Positions 9,458 to 18,292 of a stretch of 64,000 nucleotides of DNA are shown here, in pieces. The stretch covers positions 1 through 64,000 of the forward strand of contig NZ_JAMOHM010000020.1 of NCBI RefSeq assembly GCF_024448335.1. The letters are read 5' to 3'. Positions within the stretch are counted from its first letter, which is position 1, and the number at the start of each line of letters is the position of its first letter. Below the pieces are notes generated by a model. That model had not been told where the DNA came from, made no database searches, and saw nothing but the letters and a program-made list of their open reading frames with translations. This DNA is from Stutzerimonas frequens. GTDB lineage: Bacteria > Pseudomonadota > Gammaproteobacteria > Pseudomonadales > Pseudomonadaceae. A program made the position numbers and the translations under genes.

Positions 9458-9619
9458 TCAACGTTTCTTTGTCGGCTTCTTGCCCTTCTTCTTCGATTTG
9501 CCAAGCGGCAGGACCTGCTCGAAGGTCTTGCGCATCTCCTCGAGTCGCTTGTCGTTCAGGTCATGAATGCGGCGTGCACGCTCGGCGCTGAAATCGATCA
9601 GGTTCTCGTCACTGCTCAT
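9458..9619 (-). CDS. Small basic hypothetical protein, coupled to alkB
   Basis: A 53-residue cytoplasmic protein from ATG 9619 (MSSDENLIDFSAERARRIHD). It has a charged helical middle (DKRLEEMRKTFEQVL) and a strongly basic Lys-rich tail (KSKKKGKKPTKKR). The start overlaps the alkB stop as ATGA, so translation is probably coupled to alkB. No family is recognised; the basic tail suggests nucleic-acid or ribosome contact, which is inference only. The frame continues upstream to 9706, but that part overlaps alkB and is unlikely to be used. Confidence 0.7.
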   Translation of the reverse strand: MSSDENLIDFSAERARRIHDLNDKRLEEMRKTFEQVLPLGKSKKKGKKPTKKR

Positions 9620-10233
9620 GCGTTCGTTCCCGGCCGGATAAGGCGAAAGGTCAGGTTGAGGCGCGGCTGCGATACCTTGCTGGTCCGCGCGATCTGGTGC
9701 TGCCAATGATGCTGCGTCGCGCCGCTCATGACCAGCAACGAGCCATGCCCAAGCAGCAGCGAGTGCTGAATACGCCCGCTGCCCTTGCGCCGCAGGTCGA
9801 AGCGTCGTTCGGTTCCCAGGCTCAACGATGCCACGACCGGATTGCGGCCCAGCTCGACTTCGTCGTCACTGTGCCAGCCCATGGCATCGCGACCGTCGCG
9901 ATACAGGTTGAGCAATACGCCATTGAAGCGACGGCCAGTCTCGTTCTGCAGACGCTGAAGGATGTCTTGCAAGAGCGGTGTCCAGGCCAACGGTTCATGC
10001 CGCAAGCCGGAATAGCGGTATCCGGCCTCGGCGTCGCCATACCAGGCGACCAGCCGCGGTACCGCAACTCGGCGGCCGTAGATGCGTATCTCCGGTTGCG
10101 TCCAGGGCGTGGCGCGGAGCAACTCCTGCTGCCAGGCATCGGCGGTATCACCGTCGACCCAGCCCGCCCGGTAATCCAACACGGCGTCAGGCAGCTCGAT
10201 CGATGAAACAACGCTTGGGTCGGTCGTCAACAC
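9616..10233 (-). CDS. alkB: AlkB-type 2-oxoglutarate/Fe(II) DNA dealkylase
   Basis: Removes alkyl lesions such as 1-methyladenine and 3-methylcytosine from DNA by oxidation. The 205-residue product has the Fe ligands His121 and Asp123 (GWHSDDEVELG) and His179 (WQHQI), and the 2-oxoglutarate-binding arginines of RLNLTFR near the C-terminus. The pattern is closer to the ALKBH2/3-like branch than to E. coli AlkB. The GTG at 10233 follows the previous stop by one base, with GAGG six bases before it; TTG at 10230 is the alternative. It sits in a tight three-gene minus-strand unit between two small hypothetical genes. Confidence 0.9.
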   Translation of the reverse strand: MLTTDPSVVSSIELPDAVLDYRAGWVDGDTADAWQQELLRATPWTQPEIRIYGRRVAVPRLVAWYGDAEAGYRYSGLRHEPLAWTPLLQDILQRLQNETGRRFNGVLLNLYRDGRDAMGWHSDDEVELGRNPVVASLSLGTERRFDLRRKGSGRIQHSLLLGHGSLLVMSGATQHHWQHQIARTSKVSQPRLNLTFRLIRPGTNA

Positions 10234-10234
10234 C

Positions 10235-10531
10235 TCAGACCTCGACGTCGACCCAGAGGCCCTGCCGTGGCAGCTCTTCCAAACCGGCCTGATCCTGCTC
10301 GTCGGTCTCGCCCTTCGCCAGCTCTTCCGGGGTGTAACCGCGGCGTTGCCGGCGCCTTTGCTCGTCGCGCAGCATTTCCGCGCTCTCCTGCGGATGCCGA
10401 CGATCGAGGGTGACGGCGCTTTCGCCGGAACTTGGCTGCACCGGAGCCACCGGCGCCACCTCGGGGCGCGGCTTGACCGCGTCCTGCTGGGCGCTGACCG
10501 GGAATACGCCGCTTGGAATGGGTGGCAGCAT
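10235..10531 (-). CDS. Hypothetical protein upstream of alkB
   Basis: A 98-residue soluble protein (MLPPIPSGVFPVSAQQDAVK...) rich in Pro, Arg, Gln and Glu, with no membrane segment and probably largely disordered. A central stretch (SAVTLDRRHPQESAEMLRDE) is predicted helical and highly charged. GAGG precedes the ATG at 10531 by 8 bases. It is the first gene of the alkB unit and is divergent from rapA. In other Pseudomonas genomes a gene of this type also lies between alkB and rapA; function is unknown. Confidence 0.75.
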   Translation of the reverse strand: MLPPIPSGVFPVSAQQDAVKPRPEVAPVAPVQPSSGESAVTLDRRHPQESAEMLRDEQRRRQRRGYTPEELAKGETDEQDQAGLEELPRQGLWVDVEV

Positions 10532-10680
10532 GTTTGAGCCCTCTTTGCCGATGAGTCGGCGCAACACCGGCCAACTTTAGCAGGACCGCTACACTTGATG
10601 CGTCGAGCAGTCGCCATCGGCCGTCGCTCTCGTGGCGACGTTCCGTTACCATAGCCGGCTTTTTCACAGCGGGAGGCAGC

Positions 10681-13530
10681 ATGGCGCAGCAGTATCTACC
10701 GGGGCAACGCTGGATCAGCGACAGCGAGGCGGAACTCGGCCTCGGAACCATCCTCACTCAGGATGGACGGATGCTCACCGTGCTTTACCCGGCGACCGGC
10801 GAGACCCGCCAGTATGCGACGCGCAGTGCGCCACTGACCCGCGTACGCTTCGTCCCGGGAGACGAGATCACCCACTTCGAAGGTTGGAAGATGACCGTGC
10901 GCGAGGTCGATGACGTCGATGGCCTGCTGGTCTATCACGGCCTGACCGCGCAGAACGAAGCCCGCACCCTGCCGGAAACCCAGCTGTCGAACTTCATCCA
11001 GTTCCGCCTGGCCAGCGACCGCCTCTTCGCCGGCCAGATCGACCCGCTGGCCTGGTTCAGCCTGCGTTACCACACCCTGCAGCACCAGAGCGCCCAGTTG
11101 CAGTCCTCGCTGTGGGGCCTGGGTGGCGTGCGTGCACAGCCCATCGCGCACCAGCTGCACATTGCCAAGGAGGTCGCCGACCGCATCGCCCCCCGCGTGC
11201 TGCTGGCCGACGAGGTAGGTTTGGGCAAGACCATCGAAGCCGGCCTGATCATCCATCGCCAGCTGCTCTCCGGCCGTGCCAGCCGGGTGCTGATCCTGGT
11301 TCCGGAAAACCTCCAGCACCAATGGCTGGTGGAAATGCGTCGCCGCTTCAACCTGGAAGTCGCGCTGTTTGATGCCGAGCGCTTCATCGAGAGCGATGCC
11401 AGCAACCCGTTCGAAGACACCCAACTGGCGCTGGTATCGCTGGAGTGGCTGAAGGAAGACGAGCGCGCCCAGGACGCCGCCTTCGCCGCCGGCTGGGACC
11501 TGCTGGTGGTGGACGAGGCGCATCACCTGGTCTGGCATCCGGAAGGCGCCAGCGCCGAATACACGCTGGTCGAACAGCTGGCTGAAGTGATTCCCGGCGT
11601 GCTGCTGCTGACCGCGACACCCGAACAGCTCGGCCTGGACAGCCACTTCGCACGTCTGCGCCTGCTCGATCCGAATCGTTTCCATGACCTCGATGCCTTC
11701 CGCGCCGAGAGCTCCAGCTATCAGCCAGTGGCCGAAGCCGTGCAGGAACTGCTCGACGAGGGTCGTCTCTCGCAGCAGGCTCATCAGACCATCCATGATT
11801 TCCTTGGTGCCGAAGGCGAAGCCCTGCTCGCCGCCGCCACCGATGGCGATATCGAGGCCAGCAGTCGGCTGATCCGCGAGCTGCTCGACCGTCACGGCAC
11901 CGGCCGCCTGCTGTTCCGCAATACGCGCGCCGCCGTGCAGGGCTTTCCCGAGCGCCAGCTGCACCCCTACCCGCTGCCCTGCCCCGCCGAATACATGGAG
12001 CTGCCGCTGGGCGAGCACGCCGAGCTGTATCCGGAAGTCGCCTTCCAGAGTCAGCAGGAACCGGCCGACGAGCAGAACCGCTGGTGGCAGTTCGACCCGC
12101 GCGTCGAGTGGCTGATCGACACCCTAAAAATGCTGAAGAAGTACAAGGTGCTGGTCATCTGCGCGCATGCCGAGACCGCGCTGGATCTGGAGGACGCGCT
12201 GCGCGTGCGCTCCGGCATCCCGGCCACGGTTTTCCACGAGGGCATGAGCATCCTCGAGCGCGACCGCGCCGCGGCCTACTTCGCCGACGAGGAGTTCGGC
12301 GCGCAGGTGCTGATCTGCTCGGAAATCGGCAGCGAAGGCCGCAACTTCCAGTTCAGCCACCATCTGGTGCTGTTCGATCTGCCGGCTCATCCGGACCTGC
12401 TCGAGCAGCGCATCGGCCGCCTCGACCGTATCGGCCAGCAGCACACTATCCAGCTGCACGTGCCCTATCTGGAAACCAGCCCGCAGGAGCGCCTGTTCAA
12501 GTGGTACCACGAAGCGCTGAACGCCTTCCTGGCCACCTGCCCGACCGGCAATGCCCTGCAACATCAGTTCGGCCCGCGCCTGCTGCCGCTGCTGGAAGAT
12601 GGCGATGACGACACCTTCCAGGGCCTGATCGACGAAGCCCGCGCCGAGCGTGAGCGCCTGGAAGCCGAGCTGCATGCCGGCCGCGACCGTTTGCTGGAAC
12701 TCAACTCCGGCGGTGGCGAGCAGGGCAAGGCGCTGGTGGACGCCATCGAGGAGCAGGACGATCAGTTCGCGCTGCCGATCTACATGGAGCAGCTGTTCGA
12801 TGCGTTCGGCATCGACAGTGAAGACCACTCGGAAAATGCCCTGGTGCTGCGCCCCAGCGAAAAGATGCTGGACGCCAGCTTCCCGCTGGGCGACGACGAG
12901 GCCGTGACCATCACCTACGACCGCGAACAGGCGCTAGCCCGCGAAGACATGCAATTCCTCACCTGGGAACATCCCATGGTGCAGGGCGGCATGGACCTGG
13001 TGCTGTCCGGATCCATGGGCAACACCGCGGTGGCGCTGATCAAGAACAAGGCGCTCAAGCCGGGCACCGTGCTCCTCGAACTGTTGTTCGTCAGCGAGGT
13101 GGTGGCGCCGCGCGCCCTGCAGCTGAGCCGCTTCCTGCCGCCGCTGGCGCTGCGCTGCCTGCTCGACGGCAACGGCAACGACCTGGCGGCCAAGGTGGCC
13201 TTCGACACGCTCAACGATCAGCTGGAAAGCGTGCCACGCGCCAGCGCCAACAAGTTCGTCCAGGCCCAGCGCGACGTGCTGGCCACGCAGATCGCCGCCG
13301 CCGAGGCCAAGATCAAGCCGCGCCATGTCGAACGCGTCGCCGAAGCCCAGCGCAAGCTCAAGGCCGGGCTGGACGAAGAGCTTGCCCGACTGGTGGCCCT
13401 GCAGGCCGTCAACCCGAGCGTGCGTGACAGCGAAATCGAAGCGCTGCGCCAGCAACGCGAGGACGGTCTGGCGGCACTGGAAAAGGCCGCCCTGCGCCTG
13501 GAAGCGATACGCGTACTGGTTGCCGGATAA
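10681..13530 (+). CDS. rapA: RNA polymerase-associated ATPase RapA (HepA)
   Basis: Swi2/Snf2-family ATPase that binds core RNA polymerase and helps recycle it after termination. The 949-residue length is close to E. coli RapA (968). An N-terminal Tudor-like region ([19 protein letters not shown]) precedes the helicase: Walker A DEVGLGKT at residues 177-184, DEAH at 278-281, SAT-type LLTATPEQL, and the second RecA lobe with [17 protein letters not shown] and the arginine-finger motif [11 protein letters not shown]. The C-terminal third matches the RapA-specific domain with coiled-coil segments. ATG 10681 follows GGGAGG at short distance. Single-gene unit, divergent from the alkB group. Confidence 0.96.
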   Translation: MAQQYLPGQRWISDSEAELGLGTILTQDGRMLTVLYPATGETRQYATRSAPLTRVRFVPGDEITHFEGWKMTVREVDDVDGLLVYHGLTAQNEARTLPETQLSNFIQFRLASDRLFAGQIDPLAWFSLRYHTLQHQSAQLQSSLWGLGGVRAQPIAHQLHIAKEVADRIAPRVLLADEVGLGKTIEAGLIIHRQLLSGRASRVLILVPENLQHQWLVEMRRRFNLEVALFDAERFIESDASNPFEDTQLALVSLEWLKEDERAQDAAFAAGWDLLVVDEAHHLVWHPEGASAEYTLVEQLAEVIPGVLLLTATPEQLGLDSHFARLRLLDPNRFHDLDAFRAESSSYQPVAEAVQELLDEGRLSQQAHQTIHDFLGAEGEALLAAATDGDIEASSRLIRELLDRHGTGRLLFRNTRAAVQGFPERQLHPYPLPCPAEYMELPLGEHAELYPEVAFQSQQEPADEQNRWWQFDPRVEWLIDTLKMLKKYKVLVICAHAETALDLEDALRVRSGIPATVFHEGMSILERDRAAAYFADEEFGAQVLICSEIGSEGRNFQFSHHLVLFDLPAHPDLLEQRIGRLDRIGQQHTIQLHVPYLETSPQERLFKWYHEALNAFLATCPTGNALQHQFGPRLLPLLEDGDDDTFQGLIDEARAERERLEAELHAGRDRLLELNSGGGEQGKALVDAIEEQDDQFALPIYMEQLFDAFGIDSEDHSENALVLRPSEKMLDASFPLGDDEAVTITYDREQALAREDMQFLTWEHPMVQGGMDLVLSGSMGNTAVALIKNKALKPGTVLLELLFVSEVVAPRALQLSRFLPPLALRCLLDGNGNDLAAKVAFDTLNDQLESVPRASANKFVQAQRDVLATQIAAAEAKIKPRHVERVAEAQRKLKAGLDEELARLVALQAVNPSVRDSEIEALRQQREDGLAALEKAALRLEAIRVLVAG

Positions 13531-13543
13531 GCTGGCGCGTTCC

Positions 13544-13580
13544 GGCCCTGACCGGCGGGCTGAGGCCCGCCCCCAGGGCC
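13544..13580. terminator. Two-tier hairpin between convergent rapA and CHAD gene
   Basis: An inner stem GGCGGGC/GCCCGCC with a TGAG loop sits inside an outer stem GGCCCTG/CAGGGCC. It lies 13 bases after the rapA stop and 11 bases after the CHAD gene stop on the other strand. There is no T tract, so termination may be weak or protein-assisted. Confidence 0.5.
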
Positions 13581-13590
13581 ACGTGCGAAG

Positions 13591-14499
13591 CTAACCGCGC
13601 TCCGCCCGGGCGATGCACCAGTAGGCCGCCATTCGGGTGACCAGCGCCTTCGGCCCCTCGGCGTAGAGCCGCCGGCCAAGGCGCAGCGCTCGTTGCTGCA
13701 GCTGCTCGCGGCGCTGCTGGATACAACGCTGCAACTGCTCTCGAGTCTCCAGCGCGCCGAACAGATCGGGCTCGCGCTCCATCAGCTGGGCCATCATCGC
13801 CAGGTCATGGTCATCGCCCAAGGCATCGGCGACCTGCTTGAGCTGATCGGCGCGGCTTTCCAGCGCGTCCGGCCAGCACGGCGAAAGCAGCTGGCAGTGA
13901 TACCAATGATCCTTCACCCGCTTGCGCCACTCGTGCAGCAGCTCGTCCGAAGCATCCCGTTCCGCCCGCGCCAGATCCCGCACGCCGTCGCTGTAGGTGC
14001 GGCGCAACCCGTTGGCGAGCAGCCCGAAGCCCTTGCCGGACAGCTTCCAGTGCTGCATTTCCTGGGTCAGCGCACGCAGCTCACCCAGCACTTCGGCCAG
14101 CTCCGCGTCGAAATCCGCGTGCACCTCGCCATCCGGCGCGGCGCGCTGCTGCAGTTGCAGGCGGATCTGGCGGAACGCGTCGCTGACGAACAGTGGCTGG
14201 TTGGCCCGTGCCAGGGCGTCCCAGCTTTCCAGCATCGCCGCGGCATCGCGGGACTCGGCCAGGCGCCGCCCCACGTCGCGCAGCCGCCGGTTGTCGAGCT
14301 TGAAACGTGCACCGAGCGGCTCGCGTACCAGCCGCAACAGGGCTCGCAGTTCCTTGAAGCGCTTGCGCGCCTGATGCACCCCTTCCGCGCGCTCATCCGC
14401 CTCGACCGTAAGCGCCTGGATCGCCTTGTCGATGCGCTGCAGGGCGGCCTTGCGCACTTCCTTGGCGGCGTTGCGAGTAGGTCGGATGCGATAGGCCAT
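13591..14499 (-). CDS. CHAD domain-containing protein
   Basis: A 302-residue, helix-rich, strongly basic protein. The repeated CHAD signature is seen at EGVHQARKRFKELRALLRL and again at LLHEWRKRVKDHWYHCQLL. CHAD domains bind inorganic polyphosphate through conserved His/Arg/Lys residues and several proteins locate to polyphosphate granules; no CYTH triphosphatase domain is fused here. The ATG at 14499 (MAYRIRPTRNAAKEV) has GGAGAG 7 bases upstream; ATG 14514 (MESNS) is an equally possible start. Single gene, transcribed toward rapA. The specific cellular role is not evident from its neighbours. Confidence 0.88.
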   Translation of the reverse strand: MAYRIRPTRNAAKEVRKAALQRIDKAIQALTVEADERAEGVHQARKRFKELRALLRLVREPLGARFKLDNRRLRDVGRRLAESRDAAAMLESWDALARANQPLFVSDAFRQIRLQLQQRAAPDGEVHADFDAELAEVLGELRALTQEMQHWKLSGKGFGLLANGLRRTYSDGVRDLARAERDASDELLHEWRKRVKDHWYHCQLLSPCWPDALESRADQLKQVADALGDDHDLAMMAQLMEREPDLFGALETREQLQRCIQQRREQLQQRALRLGRRLYAEGPKALVTRMAAYWCIARAERG

Positions 14500-14618
14500 C
14501 GAATTGCTCTCCATGAAGACGCTCCGCTTGAGCACCGTTAATGGGACCCGCAGCCTGCACCCGACGTTGACCCGTCAGTGTGAAGTTTTTGTGTCAGCGA
14601 ATGACGTTGCGGCCCGGC

Positions 14619-15884
14619 TCAACCGTAGCGCTTGCGCGCCTCGATGGCCAACCCGCTGCCGATGCTGCCGAAGCGGTTGCCCTCGACATGGCGCGCCCGC
14701 GGCAGCAGCTCGGCGACGCTGTCGCGCAGCGCGGGAATGGCACTGGAACCGCCGGTGAAGAACACGGTGTCGACCTCCTCGGCACGCACCCCGGCATCGG
14801 CCAGCAGCTGTCCAATGCTGACGCCGATGCGTTCGAGCAGCGCGGCGATGGCACTCTCGAACCCCTGCCGGCTCAGCTCGACGCGCAGATCCGGCTCGAT
14901 GCGCTGGAAGTCGATGGCGAAGCGCTGCTGCTCGGTCAGCTCGATCTTGCCCTGCTCCACCTGCATCGCCAGCCAGTGGCCGGCGCGCTGCTCGATCAGG
15001 CGGAACAGCCGATCGATGCCGGTGGGATCGACGATGTCGTAGCGCATGCTCTGCAGGGCGCGCTGCGACGCCGGGGCGTAGACCGCGTTGATGGTGTGCC
15101 AGGTGGCGAGGTTGAGGTGGGTGCTGGTGGGCATCGGTGCATCGCTTTTCATCCGGCTGCCATAGCCGAACAGCGGCATCACCCCGTGCAGGCTGAGCTG
15201 CTTGTCGAAGTCGGTGCCGCCGATATGCACGCCGCCTGTCGCGAGGATGTCCGCCTGCCGGTCGTCCACCGCACGGCGCTCAGGCGACAGGCGCACCAGC
15301 GAGAAGTCGGAGGTACCGCCGCCGATATCCACGATCAGCACGCGCTCCTCGCGCTCGATGCGCGACTCGTAGTCGAAGGCCGCGGCGATCGGCTCGTACT
15401 GGAACGACACCTCCTTGAAGCCGATCTTGCGGGCGGCAGCGGCGAGGGTGTCCGATGCCTCGCGGTCCGCCTGTGGGTCGTCGTCGACAAAGAACACCGG
15501 CCGCCCCAGCACGACTTCCTCGAATGGCCGGCCGGCGGCCGTCTCGGCCCGCTGTTTGAGGGTGCCGAGGAACAGGCCAAGGATCTCCTTGAACGGCATG
15601 GCGCTACCGAGCACGGTGGTTTCGCTCTTCAGCAGCTTGGAGCCGAGCAGGCTCTTGAGCGAGCGCATCAGCCGGCCTTCGTAGCCTTCGAGGTATTCGT
15701 GCAGCGCCTGGCGACCGTAGACAGGGCGGCGCTCTTCGAGGTTGAAGAACACCACCGAGGGCAGCGTCGGCTGATCACCCTCGAGGGCGATCAGCGGATC
15801 GGCATCCGGCCGCCACCAGCCGACCGTGGAGTTGGAGGTGCCAAAATCGATGCCGCAGGCGCGGGCGGGTGAAGCGTTGAGCAT
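14619..15884 (-). CDS. yegD: YegD-like Hsp70 family ATPase
   Basis: A 421-residue protein with the Hsp70/actin-fold ATPase domain only. Phosphate-1 loop GIDFGTSNSTV is at residues 11-21, phosphate-2 loop IVDIGGGTSDFS near 190, and the adenosine motif FFTGGSSAIP near 390. It lacks the substrate-binding beta-domain and lid of DnaK, as YegD does. YegD is a putative chaperone of unknown client. The start is ATG 15884. It is a single gene on the minus strand, with the MFS gene and its terminator upstream; no DnaJ or GrpE gene is near. Confidence 0.9.
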   Translation of the reverse strand: MLNASPARACGIDFGTSNSTVGWWRPDADPLIALEGDQPTLPSVVFFNLEERRPVYGRQALHEYLEGYEGRLMRSLKSLLGSKLLKSETTVLGSAMPFKEILGLFLGTLKQRAETAAGRPFEEVVLGRPVFFVDDDPQADREASDTLAAAARKIGFKEVSFQYEPIAAAFDYESRIEREERVLIVDIGGGTSDFSLVRLSPERRAVDDRQADILATGGVHIGGTDFDKQLSLHGVMPLFGYGSRMKSDAPMPTSTHLNLATWHTINAVYAPASQRALQSMRYDIVDPTGIDRLFRLIEQRAGHWLAMQVEQGKIELTEQQRFAIDFQRIEPDLRVELSRQGFESAIAALLERIGVSIGQLLADAGVRAEEVDTVFFTGGSSAIPALRDSVAELLPRARHVEGNRFGSIGSGLAIEARKRYG

Positions 15885-15983
15885 GGCGTGGTCCGCGGGT
15901 ACAGAAAAAACGGCCGCGCAGTGTAAAGGAGGTGGTCCGCCGTTGCAGGCCTATCGTCGGTCAACCCCTCGCCGGCCTTGTCC

Positions 15984-16022
15984 AGATGAAAAAAATGCCC
16001 GGCCATTGCTGGTCCGGGCACA
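15984..16022 (-). terminator. Rho-independent terminator of the MFS gene
   Basis: On the minus strand a stem TGCCCGG/CCGGGCA, extended by an internal ACCAGCAATGG loop that can itself pair partly, is followed by seven T. It lies just after the MFS stop at 16044. Confidence 0.88.
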
Positions 16023-16043
16023 AACCCCATGACGCAACGTGTA

Positions 16044-17390
16044 TCAGGCAGGCACCGCCTCCGCGCCGGGCGCTGCGGCGGTCATCCCCGCCGTCATGCG
16101 TTTGGCATCGGCACAGAAGGTCCGCGAGGCCTGGAACAGGAACACCATGGTCAGCAGCAGCGACGCCGGAATCAGATACATCGCCCCGTGCAGCCCTTCC
16201 GCACGGAAGGCCTCGGCCATCTCGCTGGCGCCTGCCGCGAGCATTGCCGACTCGGCGAAGTGGTCCGAAAGCAGCCCCACAACCACGGTGCCCATGCCGC
16301 CACCGAGCAGGTACAGACCGGCGAAGAACAGCGCCATGGCCGTGGCCCGCAGGCGCGGTTCGACGACGTCCTGGATCGCGGTATAGACGCAGGTATAGAA
16401 GTTGTAGGAGAACAGCCAGCCGATGCTGAACACCGCAACGAACAGGCCCACGTCGATCCGCCCGGCGAGCAACGCGTAGCCGGTCGCGAGCGTGGCGACC
16501 AGCATGCTCACCGCGGCGAATATCAGCCGGCCACGGGCAAAGCGCTGATGGATGCGGTCAGCGACCCAGCCGCCCAGGGTCAGCCCGATCAAACCGGTCA
16601 GGCCGACGATCACGCCGGTGGCGACCGAGGCATTGACCAAAGAGACCCCGTGGTAACGCATCAGCAGCGGCACCATGAAGGCGTTGCAGGCGTAGGTGGC
16701 GAAGTTGAACGCCAGCCCGGCCAGCACCAGCCACCAGAAGGTACGAATGGCCAGGACTTTGCGCACCGGCTGCTGCACCGGCTCCTGCGAGACCTTGACG
16801 GTCTCCGCCGCACCGCGCTTAGGCTCGCGGATCAGGAAGATGAACAGCGCCAGCACCAGCCCCGGCACCGCAGCTATGAAGAAGGGCGCACGCCAACTGC
16901 CGAAGAACTCGACCATGGAGCCGATAGTGAAGAATGCCAACAGCAGTCCCAGCGGCAAGCCCAGCATGAAGATGCCCATGGCCCGTGCCCGCTTGTGTGC
17001 CGGGAACAGATCGCCGATCAGCGAGTTGGCGGCCGGCGCGTAGCTGGCCTCGCCGATGCCGATGCCCATACGCACCAGCAGGAAGCTCCAGAAATTCCAG
17101 GCCAGCCCGTTGATCGCCGTCAGGCCGCTCCAGGCGGTGAGCCCCCAGCCCATGATCTTGCGCCGCGAACCGAGGTCGGCCATGCGCCCCAGCGGCAGAC
17201 CGGCAATGGCGTAGACGATGGTGAAGGCGGTGCCGATCAGGCCGAGCTGGAAGTCGTTGAGGCTCCATTCCAGACGAATCGGCTCGGCGATGATCGCCGG
17301 GATGGTGCGATCGAAGAAGTTGAACAGGTTCGCCAGAAACAGCAGAAACAGCACGCGCCAGGCGTTGGAAGCTTGGGTGGAAGGCTGCAT
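16044..17390 (-). CDS. MFS transporter, Spinster-like
   Basis: A 448-residue inner-membrane transporter with the usual 12 hydrophobic segments. The N-terminal NLFNFFDRTIPAIIAEPI and the loop GLPLGRMADLGSRRKIM are typical of Spinster-type MFS proteins, which in proteobacteria are poorly characterised and often placed with carboxylate or aromatic catabolism genes. The ATG at 17390 opens the frame. It follows glxR-hyi on the same strand after 119 bases, so it might move a C3 carboxylate such as hydroxypyruvate, glycerate or glyoxylate; this is inference from context. A 12-bp palindrome lies about 58 bases upstream. Confidence 0.88.
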   Translation of the reverse strand: MQPSTQASNAWRVLFLLFLANLFNFFDRTIPAIIAEPIRLEWSLNDFQLGLIGTAFTIVYAIAGLPLGRMADLGSRRKIMGWGLTAWSGLTAINGLAWNFWSFLLVRMGIGIGEASYAPAANSLIGDLFPAHKRARAMGIFMLGLPLGLLLAFFTIGSMVEFFGSWRAPFFIAAVPGLVLALFIFLIREPKRGAAETVKVSQEPVQQPVRKVLAIRTFWWLVLAGLAFNFATYACNAFMVPLLMRYHGVSLVNASVATGVIVGLTGLIGLTLGGWVADRIHQRFARGRLIFAAVSMLVATLATGYALLAGRIDVGLFVAVFSIGWLFSYNFYTCVYTAIQDVVEPRLRATAMALFFAGLYLLGGGMGTVVVGLLSDHFAESAMLAAGASEMAEAFRAEGLHGAMYLIPASLLLTMVFLFQASRTFCADAKRMTAGMTAAAPGAEAVPA

Positions 17391-17447
17391 GACGTCGGTC
17401 TCGATTGTTCTTATATTCCGGCCGCAGACCAGCCGGGACTCGACGAT

Positions 17448-17459
17448 GACTCTAGAGTC
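17448..17459. promoter_or_regulatory. Palindrome upstream of the MFS gene
   Basis: GACTCTAGAGTC is a perfect 12-bp palindrome, 58 bases before the MFS start, just upstream of a TATAAG on the minus strand (about 17410-17415) that could be a -10. It may be an operator allowing separate control of the transporter. Confidence 0.35.
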
Positions 17460-17509
17460 TGTACCTGATCCTGTCTCCGAACATCAGCCTCGCTTATGCC
17501 GCGCGATGG

Positions 17510-18292
17510 TCAGCGGGCACGCCAATCGGCCAGCCATCCCAGACTGGCCTCGCTGCCCTGCTCGCCCGGCTTGTATTCCGCGCCCAGCCAGCCCTGGTAG
17601 CCGCCGGTCTGCAATGCCTGCAGCGCACCCGCAAAGTCCACTTCGCCGCTGCCCGGGGCGCCGCGCCCGGGGCAATCGGCGAACTGTACGTGACCGATAC
17701 GCCCGGCCAGCTGGGTGATGCACTCCGGCAGGTCCAGGCCCTGGCGGGCCATGTGGTAAAAGTCCAGCTGCGCCATGCAGCTGGGGTGGTCAACCCGCTC
17801 CAGCAACGTCGCCAGATCCGCCGCGCTGTTGACCAGAAAGCCCGGCATGTCGAGCGGGTTGATCGCCTCGCAGAGCACGCGGATGCCGAGCATGTCGAAG
17901 GCATCGGCGGTCTTCCACAGGTTGTGCTCCAACGTCTCCAGCGCCAGTTCGCGCTCAACGCCCTCCGCCAGTCGGCCCGGCAGCACGTTGACACACGCCG
18001 GGCGCGCCATCAGTGCGTAGGTCAGCGCCTCCTGCAAGGCATTGTCGAAGGCTTCCTGCCGCTCCGGCACGGCCGCCAACCCGGGACCGCCCTGCATCAG
18101 ATCGCCGGCCGGCAGGTTGATCAGCACCAGTGGCAGGCCGGCGCGCTCGAGTTGCTCGCGCAACTGGATGGCCGGCACCTCATAGGGAAACTGGATTTCC
18201 ACGCCATCGAAGCCGGCGACGCGGGCGGCGAGGATGCGCTCGGCCAGGGGCAGCTCGGTGAACAGCAGCGAGAGGTTGGCGGAGATCTTCAC
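17510..18292 (-). CDS. hyi: Hydroxypyruvate isomerase
   Basis: TIM-barrel isomerase of 260 residues that interconverts hydroxypyruvate and tartronate semialdehyde. It begins KISANLSLLFTELPLAERI and carries GFDGVEIQFPYEVP, the metal-binding ends EAINPLDMPGF and QLDFYHM, and EYKPGEQG at the C-terminus, all typical of Hyi. The GTG at 18292 overlaps the glxR stop by four bases (GTGA), so the two are translationally coupled; the longer open frame to 18469 is an artefact of overlap with glxR. Cytoplasmic. Glyoxylate carboligase (gcl), the usual third member of the pathway, is not in this window. Confidence 0.92.
   Translation of the reverse strand: MKISANLSLLFTELPLAERILAARVAGFDGVEIQFPYEVPAIQLREQLERAGLPLVLINLPAGDLMQGGPGLAAVPERQEAFDNALQEALTYALMARPACVNVLPGRLAEGVERELALETLEHNLWKTADAFDMLGIRVLCEAINPLDMPGFLVNSAADLATLLERVDHPSCMAQLDFYHMARQGLDLPECITQLAGRIGHVQFADCPGRGAPGSGEVDFAGALQALQTGGYQGWLGAEYKPGEQGSEASLGWLADWRAR

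Noticed and set aside
14580-17468. Long plus-strand frames of 430 and 479 codons
   Set aside because: Antisense shadows of yegD and the MFS gene; compositions are those of reverse-frame translations (His, Gln, Arg and Gly runs).
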